Source: JBFMFH01 sp040752275
Lineage (GTDB): Bacteria; Acidobacteriota; Vicinamibacteria; Vicinamibacterales; JAKQTR01
NCBI GenBank assembly: GCA_040752275.1
Contig: JBFMFH010000004.1
Coordinates: 1-58,202, forward strand
Direction: 5' to 3'
Length of the DNA stretch: 58,202 nucleotides
The notes below the pieces were generated by a model. That model did not search any database. It was not told where the DNA came from and was given only the letters and a program-made list of their open reading frames with translations. The position numbers were made by a program, and so were the translations under genes. How positions within the stretch are numbered: position 1 is the first letter of the stretch; every line of letters starts with the position of its first letter. Positions 9,424 through 17,709 of this stretch are shown piece after piece.

Positions 9424-12042
9424 ATGCGACTGGTGATCGTTGGGGTGCTGGCGGTCGTCCTGGCCGGGCCCGCGTGGGCCCAGCCCGGCGCGGAATCCCG
9501 GAACGAGACGCCGGGACAGACGGGGCAAGTGACTGCCCAGCCCCAGGCGCAGCCCAGGCTTCCGCCCCCCGACTCGCCGCCGCTGCTGCGCTACATCGAG
9601 CTCAGGTTCCCGACGCAGGGGAACGTCTCGGTGATCGATCCTCAGACCTACCAGTACCACCTGCAAAGCCGTCCCAGCCGTTCGAGCGACGGAGTGTGGA
9701 CGAGGTACGACGAGCAGAGCATCCTGGAAGACTTCAGGCGTCTGTGGGCCACGAACTTCCTCGACAACCTCTGGGTGGAGGTCAAGGACGCGCCTTACGA
9801 CAACGGCGTCATTGGCAAGCACGTCATCTTCAATCTCGAGGAGCGCCAGCGCGTCAAGATCGTCGACTACACCGGCTCGAAGAAGATCGAGCAGTCGAAG
9901 ATCGAGGAGAAGCTCCGGGAGGAAGGCGTGCAGATCCGGCTCGATTCGTTCATCGATCCGGGTCTCGTCCGGCGCGTCGAGGGGATCGTCCGCGGGATGT
10001 TTGCGGAGAAGGGCTACGAGTTCGCCAGCATCAGCCACGAGATCCGGGAGATCGGCGGCGGCCCGAAGCTGGTGCACCTGAGCTTCGTCATGGACGAGGG
10101 GCCGAAGGTCCGCATCAGGGACATCGACTTCGCGGGCAATCGCGCCGTTGGCGACAGGGCGCTCAAACGGCAGATGAAGAGCAACCGCCAGCAGTGGTTT
10201 CTGTCGTTCATCACGGGACGCGGCACCTATCAGGCCGCGAAGTTCGAGGAGGACGCCGAGAAGGTGGTGGGCTATTACCGCGACCGCGGCTACGTTGCGG
10301 CCCACGTGGGACAGCCCGAACTCCGGTACATCGAGGACTCCACGGATGCCAAGACGCGCTACGTGCAGCTGCGCATCCCGGTCACCGAGGGCGATCGGTA
10401 CCGCGTCGGCGCATTCACGTTCGACGGCAACACGGTCGTGAAAGACGAGGGCCTCCAGCAGCTCTTCAAGATCAAGCCGGGGCAGTACTACAGCGAGAAG
10501 AAGATCCGGAAGGCGCTCGACAAGGCACGCGAGGTCTACGGCTCGTTGGGGTACTACGAGTTCACCGCGTATCCGGACCTCTCGCCGCGCGAATCGGCCG
10601 CGACCGATCCGGCCGCGCCGCCGCGGCCGGCGACGGGACCGCCGACCGTCGACGTGACCATGCGGCTGCAGGAGGGCAAGCAGTACTTCGTCAACCGCAT
10701 CACCTTCGTGGGGAACACGACCACCCGCGACAACGTCATCCGTCGCGAGATTCGCCTCGTCGAAGGCGGCGTGTTCAACACGGAAGCCCTGAAGTACAGC
10801 GTCAAGCGCCTGAACCAGCTGGGCTACTTCAAGCAGCTGGAGGGTGGCAAGGACATGGCCGTCGACAAGACGCCTGGTTCCGACAACGAAGTCGACATCA
10901 AGCTGACGCTCGAGGAACAGAACCGCAACCAGCTGACGTTCGGTGCCGGCGTGTCCCAGTACGAGGGGTTCTTCGGGCAGCTGATGTTCCAGACCGCGAA
11001 TTTCATGGGCCGCGGCGAGACGCTGAGCCTGTCGCTGCAGCAGGGATCCCGGGCGCGCAACTACCAGGTGGCCTTCTCCGAGCCGTTCCTGTTCGACCGG
11101 CCGATCACGGTCGGCATGGACGTCCACAGCACCCAGATCCGCTACCCCTATGCCTATACGCAACACGGGACCGGCGGGAGCCTCGTGGGCGGGTTCCAGG
11201 TCCAGTCCTTCGCGCGCCTGTTCCTGACCTACAGCTACGAGCGGATCCGGGTGACGGATCTGAACGAGGCGTTTCTCGGCCCGGCGACGCTCACGCCCGA
11301 CCAGCCCGAGTTCGCCGTCCCAGGGTTCAACCCGCCGGACAGCGGGACCGAGCAGCCGGTCGGGTCCACCAACCCCTACTTCAACGACTACCTCCTCCTC
11401 GGGTTCGGCGGCAAGCGTACGATCAGCAAGATCGTGCCGAGCTACGTGTACAACACCATCGACAACCCGATTTTCCCGACGACCGGCCGGCGCTACTCGG
11501 CGTCGTTCGACCTCGCCGGCCTCGGCGGGGACACGTCGTACCTCAAGCCCCTGCTCGAGGGCGTGTGGATGTTCAGGCAGTCCAACCGATTGTCGATCGG
11601 CTTGCGCGGCCAGTGGCAGTTCATTGCGCCGTGGGGCGACACGACGACACTGCCCATCTTCGAACGCCTGTTCCTGGGAGGGGAGTACTCGGTACGGGGC
11701 TTCGACATCCGCAGTATCGGTCCTCGCGATTCGGCCTCCGGGCTGCTCCTCGGTGGCAACAAGAGCGTGCTGTTCAACGCGGAATACCTGATCCAGATCG
11801 CCGGCCCGGTCCGCCTGGTCCTGTTCTACGATGCGGGGCAGGTCGGCGAGGAAGGTCGGAAGATGACGTTTGACCAATTCAAGACGTCCACGGGCGCTGA
11901 AGTCCGGTTCTTCATGCCGGTGCTCAACGTGCCGTTCCGGCTCATCTTCGCGTGGAACCCCCAGCGCGATGGCGTGCTCAACAACCAGTTGCAGCCGACG
12001 AAGAAATTCGTGTTCCGTTTCGCGGTAGGATCGACCTTCTAG
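9424..12042 (+). CDS. bamA: Outer-membrane protein assembly factor BamA
   Basis: 872 aa. Signal peptide at residues 1-22 (MRLVIVGVLAVVLAGPAWAQ). The next region carries five POTRA domains to about residue 480. The C-terminal Omp85 barrel begins near NQLTFGAGVSQYEGFFG. The L6 motif VRGF (757-760, in GGEYSVRGF) that stabilises the barrel lumen is intact, and the protein ends in a phenylalanine-terminated beta signal (FAVGSTF). It inserts beta-barrel proteins into the outer membrane. A Pro/Gln-rich linker separates the signal peptide from POTRA1. ATG at 9424 is preferred because of the signal peptide; GTG at 9409 is an alternative. It heads the envelope operon with skp and the lpx genes. Confidence 0.96.
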   Translation: MRLVIVGVLAVVLAGPAWAQPGAESRNETPGQTGQVTAQPQAQPRLPPPDSPPLLRYIELRFPTQGNVSVIDPQTYQYHLQSRPSRSSDGVWTRYDEQSILEDFRRLWATNFLDNLWVEVKDAPYDNGVIGKHVIFNLEERQRVKIVDYTGSKKIEQSKIEEKLREEGVQIRLDSFIDPGLVRRVEGIVRGMFAEKGYEFASISHEIREIGGGPKLVHLSFVMDEGPKVRIRDIDFAGNRAVGDRALKRQMKSNRQQWFLSFITGRGTYQAAKFEEDAEKVVGYYRDRGYVAAHVGQPELRYIEDSTDAKTRYVQLRIPVTEGDRYRVGAFTFDGNTVVKDEGLQQLFKIKPGQYYSEKKIRKALDKAREVYGSLGYYEFTAYPDLSPRESAATDPAAPPRPATGPPTVDVTMRLQEGKQYFVNRITFVGNTTTRDNVIRREIRLVEGGVFNTEALKYSVKRLNQLGYFKQLEGGKDMAVDKTPGSDNEVDIKLTLEEQNRNQLTFGAGVSQYEGFFGQLMFQTANFMGRGETLSLSLQQGSRARNYQVAFSEPFLFDRPITVGMDVHSTQIRYPYAYTQHGTGGSLVGGFQVQSFARLFLTYSYERIRVTDLNEAFLGPATLTPDQPEFAVPGFNPPDSGTEQPVGSTNPYFNDYLLLGFGGKRTISKIVPSYVYNTIDNPIFPTTGRRYSASFDLAGLGGDTSYLKPLLEGVWMFRQSNRLSIGLRGQWQFIAPWGDTTTLPIFERLFLGGEYSVRGFDIRSIGPRDSASGLLLGGNKSVLFNAEYLIQIAGPVRLVLFYDAGQVGEEGRKMTFDQFKTSTGAEVRFFMPVLNVPFRLIFAWNPQRDGVLNNQLQPTKKFVFRFAVGSTF

Positions 12043-12123
12043 CGAATGGCAACGGGCGGAACCGCCGCACGCCGGTCCCATCCGAAGTTCGACGAGCGTG
12101 ACGAGATGACGAGGGTACGAGGG

Positions 12124-12735
12124 ATGAAAGCGTTCAACGCCGCAGCAACAGTCGGTGGGGTGCTTCTGGCCGGCCTGGCCTTTGCCCAGAATCCACCGGC
12201 CCAGCAGAATCCGCCAGCCCAGCAGACCCCGCCACCCCAGACGGCCCCGGCCCAGGCGCCAGTGGTGTTCCCGGAAGGCGTCCGGTACGCCTACATGAAC
12301 ATCCAGCGCGTGGCATCGGAATCGGCGGAGGGCAAGGCCGCGAGCGCGCAGATCGAGGCGCTCCGGCAGAAGAAGGCCAACGAGCTCAACGAGAGGAACA
12401 AGCAGCTCGAATCCGCCCAGGCGAAGCTCCGCTCCAGCGTGCTCGACGAGAATGCCCGCGTGCAGATCCAGCGGGACATCGACAAGCAGCAGGTCGACAT
12501 CCAGCGGATGACGCAGGATGCTCAGGCCGAACTCCAGGACAAGCAGAACGAGCTGCAGATCGAGTTCCAGCGGAAACTGGCACCGATCGTGGAACTCGTG
12601 GCCAAGGAAAAGAACCTGCACCTGCTGTTCAGCCAGGCCGACTCGGGTTTGGTCTGGGCGGATCCGGGGTTGGACCTCACGGCGGAGATCATCCGCCGGT
12701 TCGACGCCGCCACGGCGGCAGCCCCGAAGAAGTGA
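12124..12735 (+). CDS. Skp/OmpH family periplasmic chaperone
   Basis: 203 aa. Signal peptide (MKAFNAAATVGG... to AFAQ, about residues 1-22), then a Pro/Gln-rich low-complexity segment with PPAQQ repeats (about 24-45). The OmpH/Skp domain follows: a strand YAYMNIQRVASES, two long helices forming a coiled-coil arm (about 65-150), and the closing LAPIVELVAKEKNLHLLFS...GLVWADPGLDLTAEIIRRFD. Skp trimers hold unfolded outer-membrane proteins for BamA, encoded directly upstream. ATG at 12124 follows GAGGG with eight-nt spacing; ATG at 12106 is an alternative. Confidence 0.9.
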   Translation: MKAFNAAATVGGVLLAGLAFAQNPPAQQNPPAQQTPPPQTAPAQAPVVFPEGVRYAYMNIQRVASESAEGKAASAQIEALRQKKANELNERNKQLESAQAKLRSSVLDENARVQIQRDIDKQQVDIQRMTQDAQAELQDKQNELQIEFQRKLAPIVELVAKEKNLHLLFSQADSGLVWADPGLDLTAEIIRRFDAATAAAPKK

Positions 12736-12751
12736 GCGCCGGGCCAGCCAC

Positions 12752-14026
12752 GTGGATGTGACTCCACCCGCTCCTGCCGTCGACCTGCCGGACATCCTCG
12801 GCCGGTTGTGCCAGCACTTTCCGACGCCCCTGGTCGACGCCATCACCGGCCTCGATCCGGGCCGGCGCCTGACGGCGGTGAAGAACGTGTCCGCCAGCGA
12901 GGATTACTTCTCAGGCCACTTCCCCGGCGTGCCGGTCATGCCGGGCGTCCTGCTCATGGAAGCTCTGACCCACGCGGCCGGCATCCTCCTGCTGCACGAC
13001 GGGGAAGGGGTTCGGAACGCGCGGGTCCGGCTCCGCACGGTGAGGCAGGCCAAGTTCAGGCGCCAGGTCGGTCCCGGCGATCGGCTCGTCCTCGACGTCG
13101 AGATGAGGAAGCGGCGCGGCCCGATCGTCCGGGTGCAGGGCACCGCCTCGGTGGACGGACAGGTGGCGGCCGAGGCCGAACTGCGGCTGGCCGTGGCTGC
13201 GAGTGCCGCGTCGGTGCATCCCACCGCAGTGGTGCACCCGGGCGCCGTCATCGGCGAAGGGACGGTAGTCGGCCCGTACGCGAGCATCGGGGCCCACGTC
13301 CGAATCGGCCGGAACTGCCGGATCGGCGCATCGTGCGTGGTTGACGGCTGGACGGACATCGGTGATGACAACACGCTGTACCCGATGGGCTCGTTCGGCC
13401 TGAACCCACAGGACCTGAAGTTCAGAGGCGAGGCGACGCGTCTGGTCATCGGCCGGGGCAACACCTTCCGCGAGTTTGTCACCATCCACCGCGGGACGAA
13501 GGGCGGGGGGGGCGTCACGCGGATCGGCGACCGCAACTACCTGATGGCCTATTCCCACGTGGCGCACGACTGCGTGATCGGAAACGAGGTGCTCTTTGCC
13601 CAGGCCGGTACGCTCGGGGGCCACGTGCTCGTGGACGACTTCGCCACGGTGGGCGCCTTCTCCGGCGTGCACCAGTTCTGCCGCGTCGGCCGCCATGCCT
13701 TTATCGGGGGCTACTCCGTCTGCACGAAGGACGTCCCGCCGTTCTCGAAGACGGTCGGGAACCGGGCCGCGAACTTCGGACCGAACACGATCGGACTGAT
13801 TCGCCGGGGCCTGTCGGCCGAGACGACACGCAAGATCAGACAGGCCTACCGGTACCTGCTCGTGTCGAAACTGAACACGACGCGAGCCCTCGAGCGGATT
13901 GAGGGCGATGCGGCGATCGGCTGTCCCGAGGTCCGCGAACTCGTCGAGTTCATCAGGACGTCGAAGCGGGGCGTCATCCTGAAGCGGGGCACGAGGCGCG
14001 GCGCCGAGTCGTCGGTTGACGAATGA
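12752..14026 (+). CDS. Fusion of beta-hydroxyacyl-ACP dehydratase (FabZ) and UDP-GlcNAc acyltransferase (LpxA)
   Basis: 424 aa in one uninterrupted frame. Residues about 1-147 are FabZ: SGHFPGVPVMPGVLLMEA holds the catalytic His56 and Glu70, 14 residues apart as in E. coli FabZ. Residues about 150-424 are LpxA: a left-handed beta-helix of hexapeptide repeats (HPTAVVHPGAVIGEGT...) with the active-site motif SHVAHDC (His272-Asp273, equivalent to His125-Asp126) and a helical C-terminus. FabZ dehydrates hydroxyacyl-ACP for elongation, while LpxA takes 3-hydroxyacyl-ACP for lipid A; both compete for one substrate pool. GTG at 12752 follows skp by 16 nt; GTG at 12758 is also possible. lpxD, usually before fabZ, is absent. 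Confidence 0.92.
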   Translation: MDVTPPAPAVDLPDILGRLCQHFPTPLVDAITGLDPGRRLTAVKNVSASEDYFSGHFPGVPVMPGVLLMEALTHAAGILLLHDGEGVRNARVRLRTVRQAKFRRQVGPGDRLVLDVEMRKRRGPIVRVQGTASVDGQVAAEAELRLAVAASAASVHPTAVVHPGAVIGEGTVVGPYASIGAHVRIGRNCRIGASCVVDGWTDIGDDNTLYPMGSFGLNPQDLKFRGEATRLVIGRGNTFREFVTIHRGTKGGGGVTRIGDRNYLMAYSHVAHDCVIGNEVLFAQAGTLGGHVLVDDFATVGAFSGVHQFCRVGRHAFIGGYSVCTKDVPPFSKTVGNRAANFGPNTIGLIRRGLSAETTRKIRQAYRYLLVSKLNTTRALERIEGDAAIGCPEVRELVEFIRTSKRGVILKRGTRRGAESSVDE

Positions 14027-14036
14027 AGGCTGCCAG

Positions 14037-14888
14037 ATGCGCCTGGGACTGATCGCCGGCAACGGGCGCTTCCCGTTCCTGGTGCTCGATGCGGCCCGCC
14101 GCATGGGGCACGAGATCACGATCATCGCCATCGAGGAGGAAGCCGACCCGAACCTCGCCCGCGCCGCCGCACTGCCACCGGTCGCCGCCATCCACTGGGT
14201 CTCCGTCGGGCAACTGGGCCGGGCCATCGCCATCATGCGCGAGGCCGGGGACACGCATGCCGTCATGGCGGGACAGGTGAAGCACGCCACGCTGTTCTCC
14301 GGGATCGTGCCGGACCGCCTCCTGCTGTCGGTGTTGATGAAGCTGCGGGCGCGCAACACCGATGCGTTGATCTCCGCCATCGCCGCCGTGATGCGGGACC
14401 ACGGGATCGATCTGATCGACTCGACCGCCTTCCTCACGCCTCTGCTCGCCGGAGCCGGCGTGCTCACCGCCCGGGCCCCGTCGGCGGACGAGCGGGCAGA
14501 CTTCGAGTTCGGCTATAGGATGGCCGACGCGATTGCCAATCTGGACATTGGCCAGACCATCGTCGTGAAGAACGCCGCCGTGGTGGCCGTCGAGGCGATG
14601 GAGGGAACCGATGAGACCATCACCAGGGCCGGGCGGCTCGCCGGCCCGGGCACCCGCATCGTGAAGGTCGCGAAGCCCAATCAGGACATGCGGTTCGATG
14701 TGCCAGTGGTGGGTGTCGCGACCATCGAGGCCATGAGGAGCGCTGGCGCGTCCGCGCTCTCCGTCGACGCCGGGCGTGCGCTGCTCGTCGACGGCGCCGA
14801 GATCGTCCGGGTTGCCGACGAGGCGGACATCTCGATTGTCGGCCGCCGGGCCGGCGACGAGCCTCCGGTACCCGCGGGATCGCGTTGA
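14037..14888 (+). CDS. lpxI: UDP-2,3-diacylglucosamine pyrophosphatase LpxI
   Basis: 283 aa, normal length. Begins MRLGLIAGNGRFPFLV, the LpxI start, and contains AVMAGQVKH and the C-terminal domain with VVKNAAVVAVEAMEGTDETI and KVAKPNQDMRFDVPVVG. LpxI hydrolyses UDP-2,3-diacyl-GlcN to lipid X and UMP at the cytosolic membrane face, the step done by LpxH in enterobacteria. ATG at 14037 is chosen because GAAGG lies seven nt upstream; a TTG at 14016 inside lpxA is in frame but less likely. The stop overlaps the next start (TGATG). Confidence 0.93.
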   Translation: MRLGLIAGNGRFPFLVLDAARRMGHEITIIAIEEEADPNLARAAALPPVAAIHWVSVGQLGRAIAIMREAGDTHAVMAGQVKHATLFSGIVPDRLLLSVLMKLRARNTDALISAIAAVMRDHGIDLIDSTAFLTPLLAGAGVLTARAPSADERADFEFGYRMADAIANLDIGQTIVVKNAAVVAVEAMEGTDETITRAGRLAGPGTRIVKVAKPNQDMRFDVPVVGVATIEAMRSAGASALSVDAGRALLVDGAEIVRVADEADISIVGRRAGDEPPVPAGSR

Positions 14889-15835
14889 TGACGGTGCTCC
14901 CGCTCCGCGCGGCCGTCGTAGGGGTCGGCCACCTCGGCCGCCATCACGCCCGGATCATGGCGCAGATCCCCGACGTGACGCTGGTTGCCGTCGTCGACAT
15001 CAACGAGCCACGAGCGGTGGAAGTGGCCTCGGCCCTCGGTGCGCGTTCCTATCGCCACGCGCGGGACATCCTGGGTGCGGTCGACCTCGTCTCGATTGCG
15101 GCGCCAACCGAAGTGCACCGTGAGCTTGCCACCCTGTTCCTCGGAGCGGGGGTCCCCGTGCTCGTGGAGAAGCCCCTGGCGAGGTCGGTTGAGGGAGTCG
15201 ACGCCATTCTCGCTGCGGCAGAGGCGTCGGGGGCCTGCCTCGCAGTGGGGCACACCGAACGGTTCAACCCGGCAGTGACCGCCGCACGCCCGCTGGTGGC
15301 GGCGCCGAAGTTCGTCGAGGTGCACCGCCTCGGGACCTTTCCGGAGCGCAGCCTCGACATCGACGTGGTATTCGACCTGATGATCCACGATCTGGATCTC
15401 GTCCTGTCGATGGTCGGCGGGGAGGTCGACTCGATCGAGGCAGTTGGCGTGCCGGTCCTGACCCCGCGGATCGATATCGCCAACGCACGCCTCCGTTTCA
15501 CCTCCGGGTGCGTCGCGAACATCACGGCCAGCCGCATCAGCCGGGATCGGACGCGCAAGATCCGGTTCTTCCAACGAGACGCCTACATCTCGATTGACTG
15601 CGGCGCACGCGAGGCGGAGGTGTACCGGCTGATCAGGCGCGAAGGAGACCGTCCGGGCATCGAGGGTGGACCGATTCCGGTGAGTGATGGCGAGCCCCTG
15701 CGCCTCGAACTCGAGGACTTCGCCGAGGCGGTCCGCACCGGCCGCCCGCCACGGGTCGGAGGGTGGGACGCCCGCCGGGCCGTCCACCTGGCCCAGCAGA
15801 TCACCGCCAGGATGCTGGAAGGCCCCCGTCCGTGA
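14888..15835 (+). CDS. Gfo/Idh/MocA-family NAD(P)-dependent oxidoreductase
   Basis: 315 aa. N-terminal Rossmann fold with GVGHLGRHHARI (GxGxxG near residue 13) and the EKPLARSVEG strand with the family EKP motif. The C-terminal alpha/beta domain has the GHTERFNP and DLMIHDLDLVL segments carrying the usual catalytic histidine region. These enzymes oxidise or reduce sugar hydroxyls. Lying directly after lpxA and lpxI it could be GnnA, which makes UDP-3-keto-GlcNAc en route to diamino-sugar lipid A; that is inference from context, and the partner aminotransferase GnnB is not in the window. Overlaps ubiE as GTGA. Confidence 0.8.
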   Translation: MTVLPLRAAVVGVGHLGRHHARIMAQIPDVTLVAVVDINEPRAVEVASALGARSYRHARDILGAVDLVSIAAPTEVHRELATLFLGAGVPVLVEKPLARSVEGVDAILAAAEASGACLAVGHTERFNPAVTAARPLVAAPKFVEVHRLGTFPERSLDIDVVFDLMIHDLDLVLSMVGGEVDSIEAVGVPVLTPRIDIANARLRFTSGCVANITASRISRDRTRKIRFFQRDAYISIDCGAREAEVYRLIRREGDRPGIEGGPIPVSDGEPLRLELEDFAEAVRTGRPPRVGGWDARRAVHLAQQITARMLEGPRP

Positions 15836-16563
15836 CCGAGGAACTGGGTCGCGACAAGACGCCGCGCCAGATCAGCGGCATGTTCGACGCGATTGCCCAT
15901 CGTTACGATCTGCTCAACCTCATCCTCAGTGCCGGCATCGATCGGCGGTGGCGGCGTGCGGCCATCCGAGCCCTCGACCTCAAGGGGGACGAGACGGTGC
16001 TGGACCTCTGCACGGGAACTGCGGACCTGGCCTTGGCCGCAGCGTCGGCGGTGCCCCGGGTCCAGAGGGTGATCGGTCTCGATTTTGCCTGGGGCATGCT
16101 CGAACGGGGCGCGCAGAAAGTGCTGCAGCGGGGCGAGAACAGCCGCATGGCCCTCGTCCAGGGTGACGCGACCAGCCTGCCGGTGGCCGACGGGGCAATC
16201 GATGCGGCCACGATCGCCTTTGGAATCCGCAACGTCGCCCGCCTGGACGATACCCTCGCGGAGGTGTGCCGCTGTCTCGTGCCCGGGGGGCGCTTCGTCA
16301 TCCTGGAGTTCGGACAACCCACCGCGCCCGTGATCAGGCCGCTCTACCTCTGGTACTTGCGCCGAGTCCTGCCCCTTGTCGGCCGGTTCGTGTCCGGGCA
16401 TGGCTCCGCCTACGAGTACCTGCCAGCCTCGGTCCGCGTGTTCCCCAGCCCGGGCGAGCTGGCGGCCCGCCTGACCCGAGCGGGGTTCGATGAAGTCCGC
16501 GCAGACCGACTGACCCTCGGCGTCGTCTACTTGTACAGCGCGCGCAAGCCAGTCCTGCCCTGA
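15832..16563 (+). CDS. ubiE: Demethylmenaquinone methyltransferase (UbiE/MenG)
   Basis: 243 aa class I SAM-dependent methyltransferase. It starts like the family (RQISGMFDAIAHRYDLLNLILS), has the SAM-binding motif VLDLCTGTADLAL, the post-I acidic motif VIGLDFAWGML, and the UbiE signatures FGIRNVARLDDTL and YEYLPASVRVFPSPGEL. It methylates demethylmenaquinone, and possibly demethoxyubiquinol in organisms that make it. No other quinone gene is near, although the ETF:quinone oxidoreductase at 27602 would use the product. GTG at 15832 overlaps the preceding stop. It ends the envelope operon. Confidence 0.92.
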   Translation: MTEELGRDKTPRQISGMFDAIAHRYDLLNLILSAGIDRRWRRAAIRALDLKGDETVLDLCTGTADLALAAASAVPRVQRVIGLDFAWGMLERGAQKVLQRGENSRMALVQGDATSLPVADGAIDAATIAFGIRNVARLDDTLAEVCRCLVPGGRFVILEFGQPTAPVIRPLYLWYLRRVLPLVGRFVSGHGSAYEYLPASVRVFPSPGELAARLTRAGFDEVRADRLTLGVVYLYSARKPVLP

Positions 16564-16579
16564 TCGAGCGGGCGCTCGA
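16564..16579. repeat. Perfect 7-bp inverted repeat after the ubiE stop
   Basis: TCGAGCG-GG-CGCTCGA begins at the first base after the ubiE stop codon and ends 39 bp before the -10 of the tonB-like gene. It may be an operator or part of a terminator; no T-tract follows. Confidence 0.35.
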
Positions 16580-16618
16580 GTGGAGGGCGGAGCCGCGTCC
16601 CGCCGTGACCCTGGGTGC

Positions 16619-16624
16619 TATAAT
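16619..16624 (+). promoter_or_regulatory. Putative extended -10 (TGCTATAATCGA) for the tonB-like operon
   Basis: TATAAT preceded by TGC (extended -10 form) and followed by CGA, 15 nt before the ATG at 16640. No -35. The string CTATAATCGA is also found at the leuS promoter. Confidence 0.5.
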
Positions 16625-16639
16625 CGAGACAAGTCACTG

Positions 16640-17614
16640 ATGTACTTCAATTTCGATGATCGGCAACCTGAGACGCCGGGGCTCGAGCGAGCGATGTCGT
16701 GGCGCGAGGGGCTGCTCCTGTCGATCGTCGCGCACGTCGTGGCGGGGCTGGCTCTCGTGTTCGTGCCGCAACTGCTCCCGGCTCAGCGCCTCGAGGTGAG
16801 CGAACTGGAACGCGAGGCGGCGCTGGCGCGTGAGCGCGAACGCAACGCCCGGCGGTTCGTCTTCGTCCAACCGCGAGCGGAGTTCGAGGCGAAGCAGCCC
16901 CCTCGCCTGCCCGAGCTGTCGGACCGCGACCGCTCCATGCGGTCCCCGGAGAGTCGGCCGAACCCGGCGAATCCCTTGCCGTTCTCGCGGGGAAACACCC
17001 AGGAACGTGTGGACATTCCCGGCGCCGGCGAGCGGCCCATGCCGCCGCAGCCCCAGCCTCCGAGGGCTGGGAACACGCCTCAGCTCCAGCAGGGCGGTGA
17101 ATCCGTCGGGGCTGATGGCCAGCCGGGGGAGTCGCTGCTCTTGCGAGGCCTGAGAGGACCCTCACCGCGCGATGCCAACGCCGGCAGCTCCGGCCTCGGT
17201 GACCGGCTGGGCGAGGCGCTGCGCAACGTCAGCCAGTACTACTCCCCGGAGCAGATCTTCGACAACGCCCAGGGTGGCGGAGAGTTCGGCTCGGCAATCC
17301 AGTTCGACACCAAGGGCGTGGAGTTCGGTCCCTGGATCCGCCGCTTCATCGCGCAGATCAAGCGGAACTGGTTCATTCCGTACGCGGCGATGTCGCTGCG
17401 CGGGCGCGTGGTCGTGACCTTCAACGTGTGGAAGGACGGGCGCATCACCGATCTGCAAGTGGTCGGACCCTGCCCGGTGGATGCCTTCAACAACTCCTCG
17501 TTCAATGCGTTGGCGGCGTCGACCCCGACGCAGCCGCTTCCGCCGGAGTATCCCGCCGACCGGGCGTTCTTCACGGTTACGTTCTACTACAACGAGACAC
17601 CTCCGGGACGGTGA
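16640..17614 (+). CDS. TonB-like energy transducer / periplasm-spanning protein
   Basis: 324 aa. There is a short N-terminal cytoplasmic stretch and one transmembrane helix (about residues 25-44: LLLSIVAHVVAGLALVFVP). A long Pro-, Gln-, Glu- and Arg-rich periplasmic linker follows (about 50-225), then a C-terminal TonB-like domain (about 235-324) with WIRRFIAQIKRNWFIPYAA and GRVVVTFNVWKDGRITDLQV. The domain resembles the TonB C-terminal fold that contacts TonB boxes of outer-membrane receptors, or TolA-like partners. No exbB, exbD or receptor gene is nearby, so the partner is unknown. ATG at 16640 places the helix near the N-terminus and sits just after the TATAAT. Confidence 0.75.
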   Translation: MYFNFDDRQPETPGLERAMSWREGLLLSIVAHVVAGLALVFVPQLLPAQRLEVSELEREAALARERERNARRFVFVQPRAEFEAKQPPRLPELSDRDRSMRSPESRPNPANPLPFSRGNTQERVDIPGAGERPMPPQPQPPRAGNTPQLQQGGESVGADGQPGESLLLRGLRGPSPRDANAGSSGLGDRLGEALRNVSQYYSPEQIFDNAQGGGEFGSAIQFDTKGVEFGPWIRRFIAQIKRNWFIPYAAMSLRGRVVVTFNVWKDGRITDLQVVGPCPVDAFNNSSFNALAASTPTQPLPPEYPADRAFFTVTFYYNETPPGR

Positions 17615-17709
17615 TGGGCCTGCCGACGCGGACCCAGCAGGTCGGGTGGTTCATTTTGCTCTCGGTGCTGACGGCGTGGGTCCTGGTGCGCCTGCTGGGG
17701 GGCGCGTGA
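17614..17709 (+). CDS. 31-residue single-helix membrane peptide
   Basis: 31 codons: a short polar start (MGLPTRTQQ) then one hydrophobic helix (VGWFILLSVLTAWVLVRLL) and a Gly-Gly-Ala end. The ATG overlaps the tonB stop (TGATG) and its own stop overlaps the miaA GTG (GTGA), so it is coupled on both sides. That leaves little reason for the bases to be there unless they are translated. No known family is recognised. It could assist the TonB-like protein or act in translational coupling only; both are guesses. Confidence 0.5.
   Translation: MGLPTRTQQVGWFILLSVLTAWVLVRLLGGA

Noticed and set aside
9070..12846. Very long open frame (over 1,200 codons) on the minus strand opposite bamA and skp
   Set aside because: It is the mirror of GC-rich codons in bamA/skp: composition rich in Arg, Leu, Asp, Val and His, no domain, and the plus strand encodes full BamA and Skp.
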